NCBI RefSeq assembly: GCF_014467285.1
Contig: NZ_NKHR01000002.1
Coordinates: forward strand, 62,001-126,000
From: Xenorhabdus sp014467285
GTDB lineage: Bacteria > Pseudomonadota > Gammaproteobacteria > Enterobacterales > Enterobacteriaceae
Reading direction: 5' to 3'
DNA length: 64,000 nt
Numbering within the stretch: the stretch's first letter is position 1; every line of letters starts with the position of its first letter. Positions 53,482-61,862 of the stretch are shown here, piece by piece. Both the position numbers and the translations under genes were made by a program. The notes below the pieces were generated by a model. It ran no database searches. It saw only the letters and a program-made list of their open reading frames with translations, and had not been told where the DNA came from.

Positions 53482-54372
53482 ATGTCTCTTTCTAAACATC
53501 GGGCAGCTTCTTTTCCACTGTTCCCCATTATTTTATTGTTACTGTCGATGACATCAATTCAGGCCGGAGCCTCACTGGCTAAAACAGTATTCCATGTCAT
53601 CGGTGCGCCTGGTGTCACAGCTTTGAGACTTGCGTTGGGAACAATTATTCTCTTTCTGATTTTTAAACCGTGGCGTCTGAAATTTCAGCGGGATTCTCTG
53701 ATTCCTCTTTTTGCCTACGGTATTTCACTCGGGGCAATGAATTATCTGTTTTATATGGCTTTGTCCCGCATTCCTCTCGGCATTGCCGTTGCACTTGAGT
53801 TCACAGGGCCTCTGGCTGTTGCCATGTTTTCTTCCCGGCGCCCACTGGATTTTCTCTGGATTGCTTTAGTCATTGCCGGATTAGGTTTTCTCCTGCCAAT
53901 CGGGGATAGTGTCAGTACACTTGATCCTATCGGGATTTTGTATGCTTTAGGAGCCGGTGTCTTCTGGGCACTTTATATTATCTTCGGGCAACGTGCGGGG
54001 GCTGGCTATGGCGCCGCTACCGTTTCTATTGGTTCGCTGATTGCTGCCTTTATCTTCTTCCCAATCGGGTTAATACAGACTGGCCCTGAATTACTGTTTG
54101 ATGTTTCACTGCTGCCTATTGCACTGGGGATCGCCATTTTATCTACCGCATTCCCCTATACACTGGAGATGATTGCCCTTACCCGCCTGCCAGCCAAAAC
54201 ATTTGGGACATTAATGAGCCTTGAACCAGCATTAGGCGCATTATCAGGCATTATTTTCCTTAATGAGCATTTGACGATGACTCAGTGGGTTGCTCTTTTC
54301 TGCATTATTTGTGCTTCCATCGGCTCCACGTCTACCATTAAACGAAAAACTAAAATAGAAAAAATAGAATAG
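53482..54372 (+). CDS. rhtA: threonine/homoserine exporter RhtA (EamA family)
   Basis: Inner-membrane drug/metabolite transporter family exporter, 296 residues with ten hydrophobic segments in two EamA repeats. Strong blocks shared with E. coli RhtA are SIQAGASLAKTVF, GAPGVTALRLALGT, LGIAVALEFTGPLAVAMFSSRRP and LTRLPAKTFGTLMSLEPALGA. E. coli RhtA exports threonine and homoserine. It is followed by a terminator and then dps, the same neighbour as in E. coli. Confidence 0.92.
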   Translation: MSLSKHRAASFPLFPIILLLLSMTSIQAGASLAKTVFHVIGAPGVTALRLALGTIILFLIFKPWRLKFQRDSLIPLFAYGISLGAMNYLFYMALSRIPLGIAVALEFTGPLAVAMFSSRRPLDFLWIALVIAGLGFLLPIGDSVSTLDPIGILYALGAGVFWALYIIFGQRAGAGYGAATVSIGSLIAAFIFFPIGLIQTGPELLFDVSLLPIALGIAILSTAFPYTLEMIALTRLPAKTFGTLMSLEPALGALSGIIFLNEHLTMTQWVALFCIICASIGSTSTIKRKTKIEKIE

Positions 54373-54405
54373 TTATTTTTACCAAAATACTGGCATTGTT
54401 TATTC

Positions 54406-54439
54406 AAACCGGAGGAAACTCAATATCATCCGGTTTTTT
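54406..54439 (+). terminator. terminator of rhtA
   Basis: AAACCGGA (54406-54413) pairs with TCCGGTTT (54429-54436), followed by T to 54439. Confidence 0.85.
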
Positions 54440-54471
54440 ATTTTCATGAAATATTTATCAATATCATACCC

Positions 54472-54524
54472 ATCAATACCATATCTATTAATATCAATAC
54501 CTATAAATACCAATACCTATTAAT
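54472..54524 (+). repeat. imperfect 16-bp tandem repeat upstream of dps
   Basis: Three head-to-tail units: 54472-54492 (with a 5-base insertion), 54493-54508 and 54509-54524. Consensus AYCAATACCTATTAAT. The array ends about 40 bases before the dps -10 element. Confidence 0.7.
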
Positions 54525-54565
54525 GCAATAGGGATAAGCAATATGGCTCACGAAAATTTGTCAGC

Positions 54566-54571
54566 TATAAT
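54566..54571 (+). promoter_or_regulatory. candidate -10 element of dps
   Basis: TATAAT within GCTATAATTAT, 50 bases before the dps ATG. A good -10 with preceding C and no clear -35 fits the stationary-phase (sigma-S) type known for dps. Confidence 0.5.
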
Positions 54572-54621
54572 TATCAAATCTAATGAGGCAATTCATTAAT
54601 CAGAATTAAGGGAGCACTATT

Positions 54622-55128
54622 ATGAGTACAGCAAAATTAATCAAAACCCAAACTTCTGGCCTGCTTTATACCCGCAATAATGTTGATGAAGATGTTAAGC
54701 AGAGATCGATTATCGCCTTGAATCATATGGTGATCCAATTTATCGATCTATCCATGCTGACTAAACAAGCCCACTGGAATATGCGTGGCCGGAATTTCAT
54801 TGCTATTCATGAAATGCTGGACAGTTTTCGCAGTGCCATTATTGAACATCTGGATATATTTGCAGAACGCGCAGTTCAATTGGGTGGCACAGCATTAGGA
54901 ACCGTTCAGGAAGTGAATAAACGTACAACGCTGAAAAGTTATCCAACAAATATTCATGACGTACAAGATCATCTTAAGGCACTGGCAGATCGTTATGCCA
55001 TTGTTGCCAATGATATTCGTCAGGCGATTATTGATGCGGAAGATGAAGACACAGCAGATATGTTTACTGCGGCCTCCCGTGATCTCGACAAGTTTTTATG
55101 GTTTATCGAAGCAAACATTGAGCAATAA
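54622..55128 (+). CDS. dps: DNA-binding ferritin-like protein Dps
   Basis: Dodecameric protein that binds DNA nonspecifically and oxidises and stores iron, protecting the chromosome in starvation and oxidative stress. It is 168 residues long. The lysine-bearing N-terminal tail (MSTAKLIKTQ) contributes to DNA binding. The ferroxidase site is in KQAHWNMRGRNFIAIHEMLD and the following E in HLDIFAERAVQLGG. GGGAG lies about 8 bases before the ATG. The next feature is a strong terminator. Confidence 0.97.
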   Translation: MSTAKLIKTQTSGLLYTRNNVDEDVKQRSIIALNHMVIQFIDLSMLTKQAHWNMRGRNFIAIHEMLDSFRSAIIEHLDIFAERAVQLGGTALGTVQEVNKRTTLKSYPTNIHDVQDHLKALADRYAIVANDIRQAIIDAEDEDTADMFTAASRDLDKFLWFIEANIEQ

Positions 55129-55155
55129 AATAACAATATTATCTTTAAAAATCTT

Positions 55156-55178
55156 AGGCCACTTCTGTGGCCTTTTTT
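55156..55178 (+). terminator. terminator of dps
   Basis: AGGCCAC (55156-55162) pairs with GTGGCCT (55167-55173) around TTCT and runs into six T. Confidence 0.95.
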
Positions 55179-55317
55179 ACATCTTTGCATACAATTGATA
55201 AGAAAAACATTTAAAAACAACAGTTATATTCTAAAAAAGCACACTAACCTTTAAAAAAATCGTTTTTCTCTCTATAATCCCTGTTTGATTTAAAAATAAA
55301 CATGAGGACGCCATACA

Positions 55318-55539
55318 ATGGATAACGAAGTCAAAGACTCCAACGGTGCATTGCTGAACGACGGTGATTCAGTTCAGGTCATCAAGGACTTAAAAGTAAA
55401 AGGGACTTCCAAGACCTTGAAACGTGGAACATTGATTAAAAACATCCGCCTGACTCATCGCGAAGATGAGATTGAGTGTAATGCTGACAAAATCAAAGGG
55501 TTAGTACTGAAAACCTGCTTCCTGAAAAAAGTAAGCTAA
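55318..55539 (+). CDS. short PhnA/YjdM C-terminal-domain protein
   Basis: 73-residue protein matching only the C-terminal PhnA domain: VKDSNGALLNDGDSVQVIKDLKVKGTSKTLKRGT and a second strand set ending KLKTCF-like LKTCFLKK. Full-length YjdM (about 110 residues) has an N-terminal zinc ribbon, which is absent here and not encoded in the upstream DNA. A TATAAT at 55273-55278 and a GAGG before the ATG suggest that this is an independent functional gene and not a deletion remnant. The old name 'alkylphosphonate uptake' has no proven biochemical basis. Confidence 0.82.
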   Translation: MDNEVKDSNGALLNDGDSVQVIKDLKVKGTSKTLKRGTLIKNIRLTHREDEIECNADKIKGLVLKTCFLKKVS

Positions 55540-55566
55540 ATAACAGTTACAAACCTGTTTTTGGTT

Positions 55567-55606
55567 AAAGGATAAATAATGTTAAATTTTACATTATTTA
55601 TCCTTT
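55567..55606. terminator. bidirectional terminator overlapping the dinG stop
   Basis: A perfect 16-bp stem (55567-55582 with 55591-55606) around an 8-base loop, with A-run and T-run ends. The last codons and stop of dinG (55594-55606) form one arm. Confidence 0.92.
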
Positions 55607-57729
55607 TTCATTAGCGCCAACGCCTGTTCCGAGGGAACATCAGGCCTTTCGATAGGAAATACAGGCAAAGAATTCAACAAACGTGGCCCATAGCGTTTGG
55701 TCAATAACCGATTGTCATAAATCACCACATCACCGTAACACTCATGGCTACGAATTAACCTTCCTACTTGCTGAATCAAATTGAAGGAAGCACTTGGCAA
55801 GCTTTGTACTTCAAATGGATAGCGTTTCAATGATTTCAGCCATTCACTTTCGGTGATAATGACCGGATTGGTTACAGGCGGGAAGGCGATTTTATGAATA
55901 TGTACCTGAGAAAGATAAGCACCTTTTAAATCCAGCCCTTCAGCAAATGACTGCAATCCAATCAGAACGCTTGCTTGCCCTTCATCAATCCGCTTGCAAT
56001 GTGTTTCTACCAACCGATAACGGGGCTGATCACCCTGTACCAATAACATCAACCGCAAATCTGTCACAAAAGTGAGGAAACCTTCCATCGCACGCTGGCT
56101 ACTAAATAATATCAGCATTCCCCGATGCTTCCCGTCTATCACCTGCGAACGGAAATAACGCGCCATTTCCTCAAGATGCTGCATCTCATTTTGAATCGTC
56201 GGTTCTTGTGTCATTTGGGGAATAATCAAGCGCCCCTGCCGTACATGCTCAAAAGGCGATGACAGAGTGATAAAACGATCATCATAGTTTTCATGTAAGC
56301 CAGTCAGTTCCTGAATACGAGAAAAACTATTCAGCGAACGCAATGTCGCCGATGTCACCACAACATGGGGAATATTACGCCATAATAGCTGAGTTAGCTG
56401 TTCGCTGACCCGAATGCCTGCACAGTGAAAATAGAGGTGTGATTGGTTTTTCTCATAGCGGCGTGTTAACCATTTTGATATCGGCGCGTGGGAAGATTCT
56501 TCCTGCGAGGCCAAACGCCATAATTTTGCCATATTCTCAAAATAGCCCAATGTCCGGCTGGTTTGCAGGATGGCACGATGCAGTCGGACAATATCCTGTT
56601 TAGCCGTTTGATCGTTAAGGTCGTTTAAAATCGCTTCTGCTAAACCACGTAATCCATCGGTGAGCTTAAATAACTGCTGACAACACAACAGCAAACTATC
56701 CGGTAACTTTCCCAGTTCGAATAAATATTCTTCTGATTCACCGCGTTCAGGCAATAAAGCCTGTGTTATCATTGCCAATTCCTTAAAATGTTCACGGATT
56801 GCTTCACAGTGAGTCTGCAATCGTGTGACATTTGCCAACGCAGGCGGTTTGGTTGGCCGGAATTGAATCAGATACTGCTCCACGTGACGGATAAATGAAT
56901 CTAACTGCCCATTAAGCTGGAATAACGTAATTTCCCCTTCAACTTCCAGCGAATCCCTTGCAACATCTGGGATATGATGCCCTTCATCCAATACCAACAG
57001 CAGATTTTTTGCTTCCGGTAAAACGGATTCACTTTCCAGCGCAGCCATAACCAAAGCGTGATTGGCAACGACAACATCCGCATCGTCAATCTCCCGACGG
57101 GCAAGAAAGAAGGGACAACGGTGATAAAACTGACAATTTCGCGCCAGACAGTTCATCTTATCCGTACTGACTTTTGCCCACAGCGAGTCCGATAACGCCA
57201 GTTTATGATGATCACGCAGGCCGTCCCATACAAAAGTCGAATAATCATTACGCAACCGACGACATAACTCACGCTCTTCACTATTGGTGATTTCCGTTTG
57301 ATCTTCGACCAGAAACATCAGATCAATCTGCTCTCCCTCTGCGGCACAAATCGTCTCCAGATTACGTGGACAAACATAACGTGCACGGCCAAAAGCGCCC
57401 GTGAATTTCAGATCAGGAATAATCTTGCGTAACAACGGCAGATCTTTGCTGTAGATTTGATCCTGCAAGGCAACATTGGCCGTACTTACCACCAATGGTT
57501 TCTGTTCTGCCCGACTGACGGCAATCCCCGGAATCAGGTACGATAAAGTTTTCCCTACTCCCGTAGGCGCTTCTATCACCAAATGCCGCCCTTCTTCATC
57601 TGCCAGTGTTTTTGCAACTTCTGCAATCATTTGACGCTGAGGTGCTCGCGGGATAAAACCATCAATATGGACGGATAACGCCTTATACCATTGGCTAATT
57701 TGATTTTTTATTGAACTGGAAAGTGCCAT
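55594..57729 (-). CDS. dinG: ATP-dependent DNA helicase DinG
   Basis: XPD-like superfamily 2 helicase with a [4Fe-4S] cluster that unwinds DNA and R-loops during damage repair. It is 711 residues long. Walker A is in EAPTGVGKTLSY near 51-62, cluster cysteines in RYVCPRNLETIC and NCLARNCQFYHRCPFF, the DEAH-type box is DEGHHIPD, and the C-terminal helicase motifs include GLQSFAEGLDLKGAYL and QQVGRLIRS. In E. coli dinG is SOS-induced; no convincing LexA box was found here. The stop lies inside the shared terminator. Confidence 0.95.
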   Translation of the reverse strand: MALSSSIKNQISQWYKALSVHIDGFIPRAPQRQMIAEVAKTLADEEGRHLVIEAPTGVGKTLSYLIPGIAVSRAEQKPLVVSTANVALQDQIYSKDLPLLRKIIPDLKFTGAFGRARYVCPRNLETICAAEGEQIDLMFLVEDQTEITNSEERELCRRLRNDYSTFVWDGLRDHHKLALSDSLWAKVSTDKMNCLARNCQFYHRCPFFLARREIDDADVVVANHALVMAALESESVLPEAKNLLLVLDEGHHIPDVARDSLEVEGEITLFQLNGQLDSFIRHVEQYLIQFRPTKPPALANVTRLQTHCEAIREHFKELAMITQALLPERGESEEYLFELGKLPDSLLLCCQQLFKLTDGLRGLAEAILNDLNDQTAKQDIVRLHRAILQTSRTLGYFENMAKLWRLASQEESSHAPISKWLTRRYEKNQSHLYFHCAGIRVSEQLTQLLWRNIPHVVVTSATLRSLNSFSRIQELTGLHENYDDRFITLSSPFEHVRQGRLIIPQMTQEPTIQNEMQHLEEMARYFRSQVIDGKHRGMLILFSSQRAMEGFLTFVTDLRLMLLVQGDQPRYRLVETHCKRIDEGQASVLIGLQSFAEGLDLKGAYLSQVHIHKIAFPPVTNPVIITESEWLKSLKRYPFEVQSLPSASFNLIQQVGRLIRSHECYGDVVIYDNRLLTKRYGPRLLNSLPVFPIERPDVPSEQALALMKKDK

Positions 57730-57965
57730 AAGTTTTACTGCTTAAAAATTGGAGGGCTATTCTCCCATAGAGTGAGTATCAAATCAGCTTTATATACTCA
57801 TTACTGGGAAGCTGTTCCCAGCGTTCTGACTGTTTTACTGTCAATATGATAAAAATGGTTATTGCTTGTCTGAAGTATAGAAGCCGATATACTTTTGGCT
57901 TTCTATCTTTTGGCATTGTTTATGGCTGTTATGATGCTTTATTAAAAACCTTATTGGATACAGAG

Positions 57966-58121
57966 ATGAAAAAAATCCTGCTCATTATCATCATATTATT
58001 TTCTATCGGCTCAATTGGTGGCGTCTTTCTGGCAGGGTTGAATATGTACACCCGCTCCACAACACCAGCAGAAGAGCCACAACAGACTCAGCAGGAAAAC
58101 GCCCCGGTAGAGCAACAATAA
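57966..58121 (+). CDS. small membrane protein of unknown function (51 residues)
   Basis: Not recognised as a named family. From ATG 57966 it encodes MKKILLIIIILFSIGSIGGV-type hydrophobic segment (residues 4-26), then a hydrophilic glutamine- and glutamate-rich tail (EEPQQTQQENAPVEQQ). That gives one membrane span with a polar C-terminus. The frame extends upstream to ATG 57846 (91 residues), but the extension has no family-like feature; the lysine-initiated start is preferred. It lies between divergent dinG and sseA, 100 bases before sseA. Confidence 0.55.
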   Translation: MKKILLIIIILFSIGSIGGVFLAGLNMYTRSTTPAEEPQQTQQENAPVEQQ

Positions 58122-58221
58122 ATAAATTAGTTTTTATCGCAATACCTGATATTACAGCATCCATTTTTGACAATGTATCAGTTTGTAATATCCGGTATGA
58201 CGACACCAGATGAGGAAGCTC

Positions 58222-59061
58222 ATGAAAAATGAATATTTTGTCAGTCCACAATGGCTAAACGAGCATCTCCATGATGAGAATGTCGTTATTGTTGATGCCA
58301 GCGCCCCGATGCCTACTCAATCCATCGATTATTATCAACTCTGGTTAGATAAGCATATTCCCGGCGCTCAGTTCTTTGACCTTGATAAAGTTGCCAATTT
58401 ACAGACCAATCTGCCTCACATGCTGCCAGAACCAGAAACTTTCTGTCAGGCGGTTAATAAAATGGGTATCAGTGAAAACCATCTGGTGATTATTTACGAC
58501 CAGGGAAATATGTTCTCTGCTCCACGCGCATGGTGGACATTCAAAATTTTTGGTGCCCGCCATGTCCGCATTCTGGAAGGCGGATTACAAGGCTGGCAGC
58601 AGGCGGGTTATCCAACCGAATCAAGAGAAGTCGTTCGTTCGCCCGATGTGTTTAATGTCCAGTTTTCCCCCGAAAAAGTCTGTTCTCAGGCGCAGATCCT
58701 GAATATCCTGCATAAGAATGAATCGATACAGTTTATTGATGCCAGAGCGGAAGACCGTTTTCAGGCAAAAGTGCCAGAACCTCGTCCCGGCTTAAGAATG
58801 GGCCATATCCCCGGCGCTAAAAATGTTCCGTGGACAGCGTTGGTTGATAATGGAAGTTATAAATCCGTAGAAGAAATTACGGCAATTTTCCACAAACAAG
58901 GGGTTGACGTAAACCAGCCGATTATTACCAGTTGCGGCTCTGGCATGACAGCCGCCGTTTTAGTATTGGGGCTTGATATGATTGGTCACAAAGAGGTTGG
59001 ATTATATGATGGTTCCTGGGCTGAATGGGGAGCTGATGATTCACTTCCATTAGAAAAATAA
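58222..59061 (+). CDS. sseA: 3-mercaptopyruvate sulfurtransferase
   Basis: Two-rhodanese-domain enzyme moving sulfur from 3-mercaptopyruvate to acceptors such as cyanide or thiols. It is 279 residues from the chosen start. The N-terminal domain has HIPGAQFFDLDKV, the linker FSAPRAWWTFKIFG, and the C-terminal catalytic loop is CGSGMT, the mercaptopyruvate-type signature, followed by LYDGSWAEWG. ATG at 58222 is chosen because GAGGA lies 5 bases upstream; that site lies inside the extension beginning at ATG 58210. Confidence 0.93.
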   Translation: MKNEYFVSPQWLNEHLHDENVVIVDASAPMPTQSIDYYQLWLDKHIPGAQFFDLDKVANLQTNLPHMLPEPETFCQAVNKMGISENHLVIIYDQGNMFSAPRAWWTFKIFGARHVRILEGGLQGWQQAGYPTESREVVRSPDVFNVQFSPEKVCSQAQILNILHKNESIQFIDARAEDRFQAKVPEPRPGLRMGHIPGAKNVPWTALVDNGSYKSVEEITAIFHKQGVDVNQPIITSCGSGMTAAVLVLGLDMIGHKEVGLYDGSWAEWGADDSLPLEK

Positions 59062-59097
59062 CGCTCGGGAAAATAGTTAATAAAAAATAATGATAAT

Positions 59098-59128
59098 AAA
59101 GGGCATTGAAATAACATGCCCTTTCTTG
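59098..59128 (+). terminator. terminator of sseA
   Basis: AAAGGGCAT (59098-59106) pairs with ATGCCCTTT (59116-59124), followed by CTTG. The A-run before it also serves the minus strand. Confidence 0.8.
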
Positions 59129-59172
59129 TTATTTATCATATGAATTGTGAGCTTTAAGATAAATCTATAAAA

Positions 59173-59424
59173 TTACTGATTGGAAATTTTATGGTATACA
59201 AATAGGACAAGCATCGCGCCGATAACGGCAATAGCGAAACTGCCCAAATTAAAACCATCAACTTTTCCCATTCCAAAGAATGTGCTGATATACCCTCCCA
59301 CAACAGCGCCCACAACTCCCAGAATCACTGTCATAATGATGCCGCTGCTGTTATTTCCCGGCATAATCCATTTAGCAAGGATCCCGGCAATTAAGCCAAA
59401 GATAATCCATGACAGGATACCCAT
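59173..59424 (-). CDS. yeaQ: GlsB/YeaQ/YmgE family membrane protein
   Basis: Small inner-membrane stress-associated protein of the transglycosylase-associated (GlsB/YeaQ/YmgE) family, 83 residues. Three hydrophobic, glycine-rich segments (WIIFGLIAGILAKWIMPG, ILGVVGAVVGGYIS and AIAVIGAMLVLFVYH) cover nearly the whole protein. ATG at 59424 is preferred, with GGAGG 6 bases upstream; the TTG at 59430 is part of the spacer. Function is unknown. Confidence 0.88.
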   Translation of the reverse strand: MGILSWIIFGLIAGILAKWIMPGNNSSGIIMTVILGVVGAVVGGYISTFFGMGKVDGFNLGSFAIAVIGAMLVLFVYHKISNQ

Positions 59425-59687
59425 ATACAACCTCCGAATCTGACTAGATTATTTGTTTAAGAGTCAAGTTATGTTTCTATGCCCTAAGTTAAGACACTAG
59501 CCAAAAGAATTGCAAATTAGAAAGGAAAAGAGATTTTTCAGTCATTAGGAATATTTATACAACCAGATGAATTTAAATAGCTTTTCACAATAGTGATACA
59601 TCCCCTGTTCTCATTTTTCAACTGTAATGAAGATGTAGCGGTAATATATAAAAATAGGGCCGGCTGGCCCTGAGCAATAGTGAAAGT

Positions 59688-60662
59688 TTATTTTCCGATG
59701 GCAAACCAAGTGAGGTACCAACCTTTTGTGTCGACTTGTGTTTGGAATGAGTCAGTTCGCAGATTAAATACAGGCCACTGGTTATCACCTGAAGTAGGTT
59801 TGTCATAATAGATATTAGTCACAACAGAAAAACACTGTGTCCTAAATGGCTTAGGAAATTTAATGACACCGCCCTGATAGGATATGCCCCACTGATAAAT
59901 AATGCCGGTATCACCACACTCCCACCAACCGTTCGCTGTCGCGCTAGCCATATTTCTCTGTGATATACGACTATCAATCTCACTGCGAGAATAAGTTTCC
60001 GATTTCGTATAACATTCTCCTCTGATGGCATAGTCGCCTGCAGGTTGATAATTACCCTTCGACTGAAAACGGGTATCCGATTCCTCCTTGCTATAGGCTC
60101 CCACATCAGCGGCAGTCAGATCAGCTTTTAATTCCACCCAGGCATTGCCTGCTTTTGGCTCTTCCTTGTTGTTCTCAATGCGGGATTGCCAGAGCTTTTG
60201 TTTATGGTAGACCAATCCACGTAGTGGATAAGGCTGAGCCTCTACTGTCCATTGCGCTGCACCAAAGGTCTGCATCTCCCCTACCGCTTTCGTGATATCG
60301 TGAAAAAGCCCGTTCATCTTTTCACGTTCAATATCCCTTGCGGCGGGATCAACGTTCTGGTTACGCTCGTAATCATAGCCGTAGCCCTGAGTATATGAAA
60401 CAGCTCCGTCTGGCTGGACTTCATTAGGAATAGATACCCTGTCCCCTTGCGCCGCAAAGGGAACTTTAAATATTTTTGTCATGACATTAGCTCCGAAATG
60501 ACTGTTAGAGAAATTGGCACGGTAATAACCGAAGCCAAAGATATTGCTTTCACTGTTCTCCGTATTATTCAGCGTATCAGTCTGCTCTGCCCGGAGGGTT
60601 GTTTCAGGAAGCACATTATCTTTTTCCGTCGTCTTATCCGGTTTATTATCTTGAGTATTCAT
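59688..60662 (-). CDS. phage tail-fibre-like protein
   Basis: 324-residue protein with the layout of a siphophage or lambdoid tail fibre. An N-terminal charged linker is followed by a tail-attachment-type domain (about 60-180, KVPFAAQGDRVSIPNEVQPD, MNGLFHDITKAVGEMQTFG). Then come beta repeats with YSKEESDTRFQSKG and YTKSETYSRSEID. The C-terminal tip domain ends WYLTWFAIGK, typical of gp53-like fibre tips. The gene is intact but alone: no structural, lysis, integrase or fibre-chaperone gene adjoins it. It borders the decayed DNA before the type VI secretion genes. It could be a prophage leftover, or kept as part of a tailocin assembled from genes elsewhere. Confidence 0.8.
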   Translation of the reverse strand: MNTQDNKPDKTTEKDNVLPETTLRAEQTDTLNNTENSESNIFGFGYYRANFSNSHFGANVMTKIFKVPFAAQGDRVSIPNEVQPDGAVSYTQGYGYDYERNQNVDPAARDIEREKMNGLFHDITKAVGEMQTFGAAQWTVEAQPYPLRGLVYHKQKLWQSRIENNKEEPKAGNAWVELKADLTAADVGAYSKEESDTRFQSKGNYQPAGDYAIRGECYTKSETYSRSEIDSRISQRNMASATANGWWECGDTGIIYQWGISYQGGVIKFPKPFRTQCFSVVTNIYYDKPTSGDNQWPVFNLRTDSFQTQVDTKGWYLTWFAIGK

Positions 60663-60999
60663 ATCTGACCCTCATTTAATCAACAATGTGTATTGCTAAA
60701 TAACATGAAGGCGGGTTACTTCTCCGCCAGTGAACATCAATAAAATAAGTTCATCAATACTGGAGAATGCGTTTTGACTAAGCCCGATTTAACGTTTAGG
60801 CGAGCTGCATGTTTTGATGACAGGATGGCATAGAATAACAAATGGAGGATCAATAAAATCAGCTCCTCTACTGACAAAACATAATGCACCGAAGAGGATA
60901 CCACTTTAACTTAACCCCCTTGATTTCCCTAATGTCTGCCCTTGTGACAGAATTAAGTAAAATCAACGTGTTATCCTAAATGATATTTATTGGTACTAT
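60663..60999. other. non-coding DNA upstream of the tail-fibre gene
   Basis: No open frame or RNA gene was recognised. A small hairpin GGCGG...CCGCC lies near 60711-60729. The stretch belongs to the decayed accessory zone that continues to 61862. Confidence 0.5.
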
Positions 61000-61295
61000 A
61001 TGCCCAAAGAAGATGATATTTCACCCTTGCGTTATTAATGGAGAGAAGAACCAACAGATGAAAATGCGCTTTATGGATATGACGATGAGGTATTACGTTA
61101 ACTGAGTAAATTAATTAAAAAAATATTCAAGAAAATTTTCTTTGGTTCTTAAAAGATGCAAAAGAAAGCTATGGAGAGCAATTTTATTTAAATCCCAATG
61201 CGCCTGCATATATTAAATCATTACAGATAATATCAGATGACAAAAAGATATCGTTATTAGAACATCTCTATGATCCGCTTTTGCCTGTTGATTGA
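61000..61295 (+). pseudogene. decayed gene of unknown function
   Basis: From ATG 61000 the frame reads MPKEDDISPLRY, a stop, WREEPTDENALYGYDDEVLR, a stop, then shifts frame near 61120 and reads on as QENFLWFLKDAKESYGEQF and IKSLQIISDDKKISLLEHLY to a TGA at 61295. The three pieces join into one plausible acidic protein of about 95 residues. Two in-frame stops and one frameshift make it a pseudogene. Family not recognised. Small acidic proteins near type VI secretion genes are often immunity proteins, but that is only a suggestion. Confidence 0.6.
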
Positions 61296-61400
61296 TCCTT
61301 TCAGTCAGGTAAGTTTCCTTCCTATGAAAACGAAAAAACACTTTACCGCAAAGCCACCTAGGGTGAGCAATATCAGCAAAGCCAATGCTCTTATCCATAA

Positions 61401-61567
61401 ACTTCGAACCAACATTCGGAAATATATGGGTGTTTCTCAATCATAAAGACATGCCATTGACCAACCACGAGGCCAAGCGCTGCCTGCGTGGCCGTATCAT
61501 CATGCGGAAAATCTGCTTTGGCATGAGCGCCTTCCGCGGGGAGAAATTCATCAAATTGATTTATTAA
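61401..61567 (+). pseudogene. transposase C-terminal remnant (IS66-like)
   Basis: A fragment reading FLNHKDMPLTNHEAKRCLRG and then RIIMRKICFGMSAFRGEKF resembles the C-terminal catalytic region of IS66-type DDE transposases, where PLTNNEAERALR precedes an I-RKISFGT segment. The usual asparagine pair and glutamate are partly changed (NHEAKR). The N-terminal part is missing, so the element is dead. No terminal inverted repeats were identified. Preceding DNA from 61296 may be further debris. Confidence 0.5.
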
Positions 61568-61652
61568 TTTTAAATAAAAATACTTAGATCTTCTAATGTT
61601 TTTGCGGTGAATAAATGGGAATAAAGGAACAATATGTTCGCTATTTTTTGTT

Positions 61653-61680
61653 TTGACATACACCAGACAGCGTATATATT
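61653..61680 (+). promoter_or_regulatory. strong sigma-70-like promoter upstream of tssF
   Basis: TTGACA (61653-61658), a 16-bp spacer and TATATT (61675-61680). It lies about 180 bases before the tssF start and right after the transposase remnant. It gives the tssF-vgrG unit its own promoter. Confidence 0.6.
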
Positions 61681-61862
61681 AAGCAGTTCTTTTTAATTCA
61701 TAAGAATTGGTAAAGATTATGTACTTACCTGAAATGAATAAACTAAACATATACCCTGGGTATTTCAGGATGCCAACAATGCTAACGCTGCAACTTGAAG
61801 GACGGGTATAAATGCAAAGTGGTCATTCTCACAACATGCCGCTTTAGGAAAAGGAGTCAGTT

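Noticed and set aside
57730..57850. LexA box upstream of dinG
   Set aside because: TACTGTC-like half sites occur near 57836, but no CTGT-N8-ACAG palindrome is present.
61746..61862. Short frames before tssF as the end of tssE
   Set aside because: The pieces (13 and 11 codons) are too short and show no convincing similarity to TssE.
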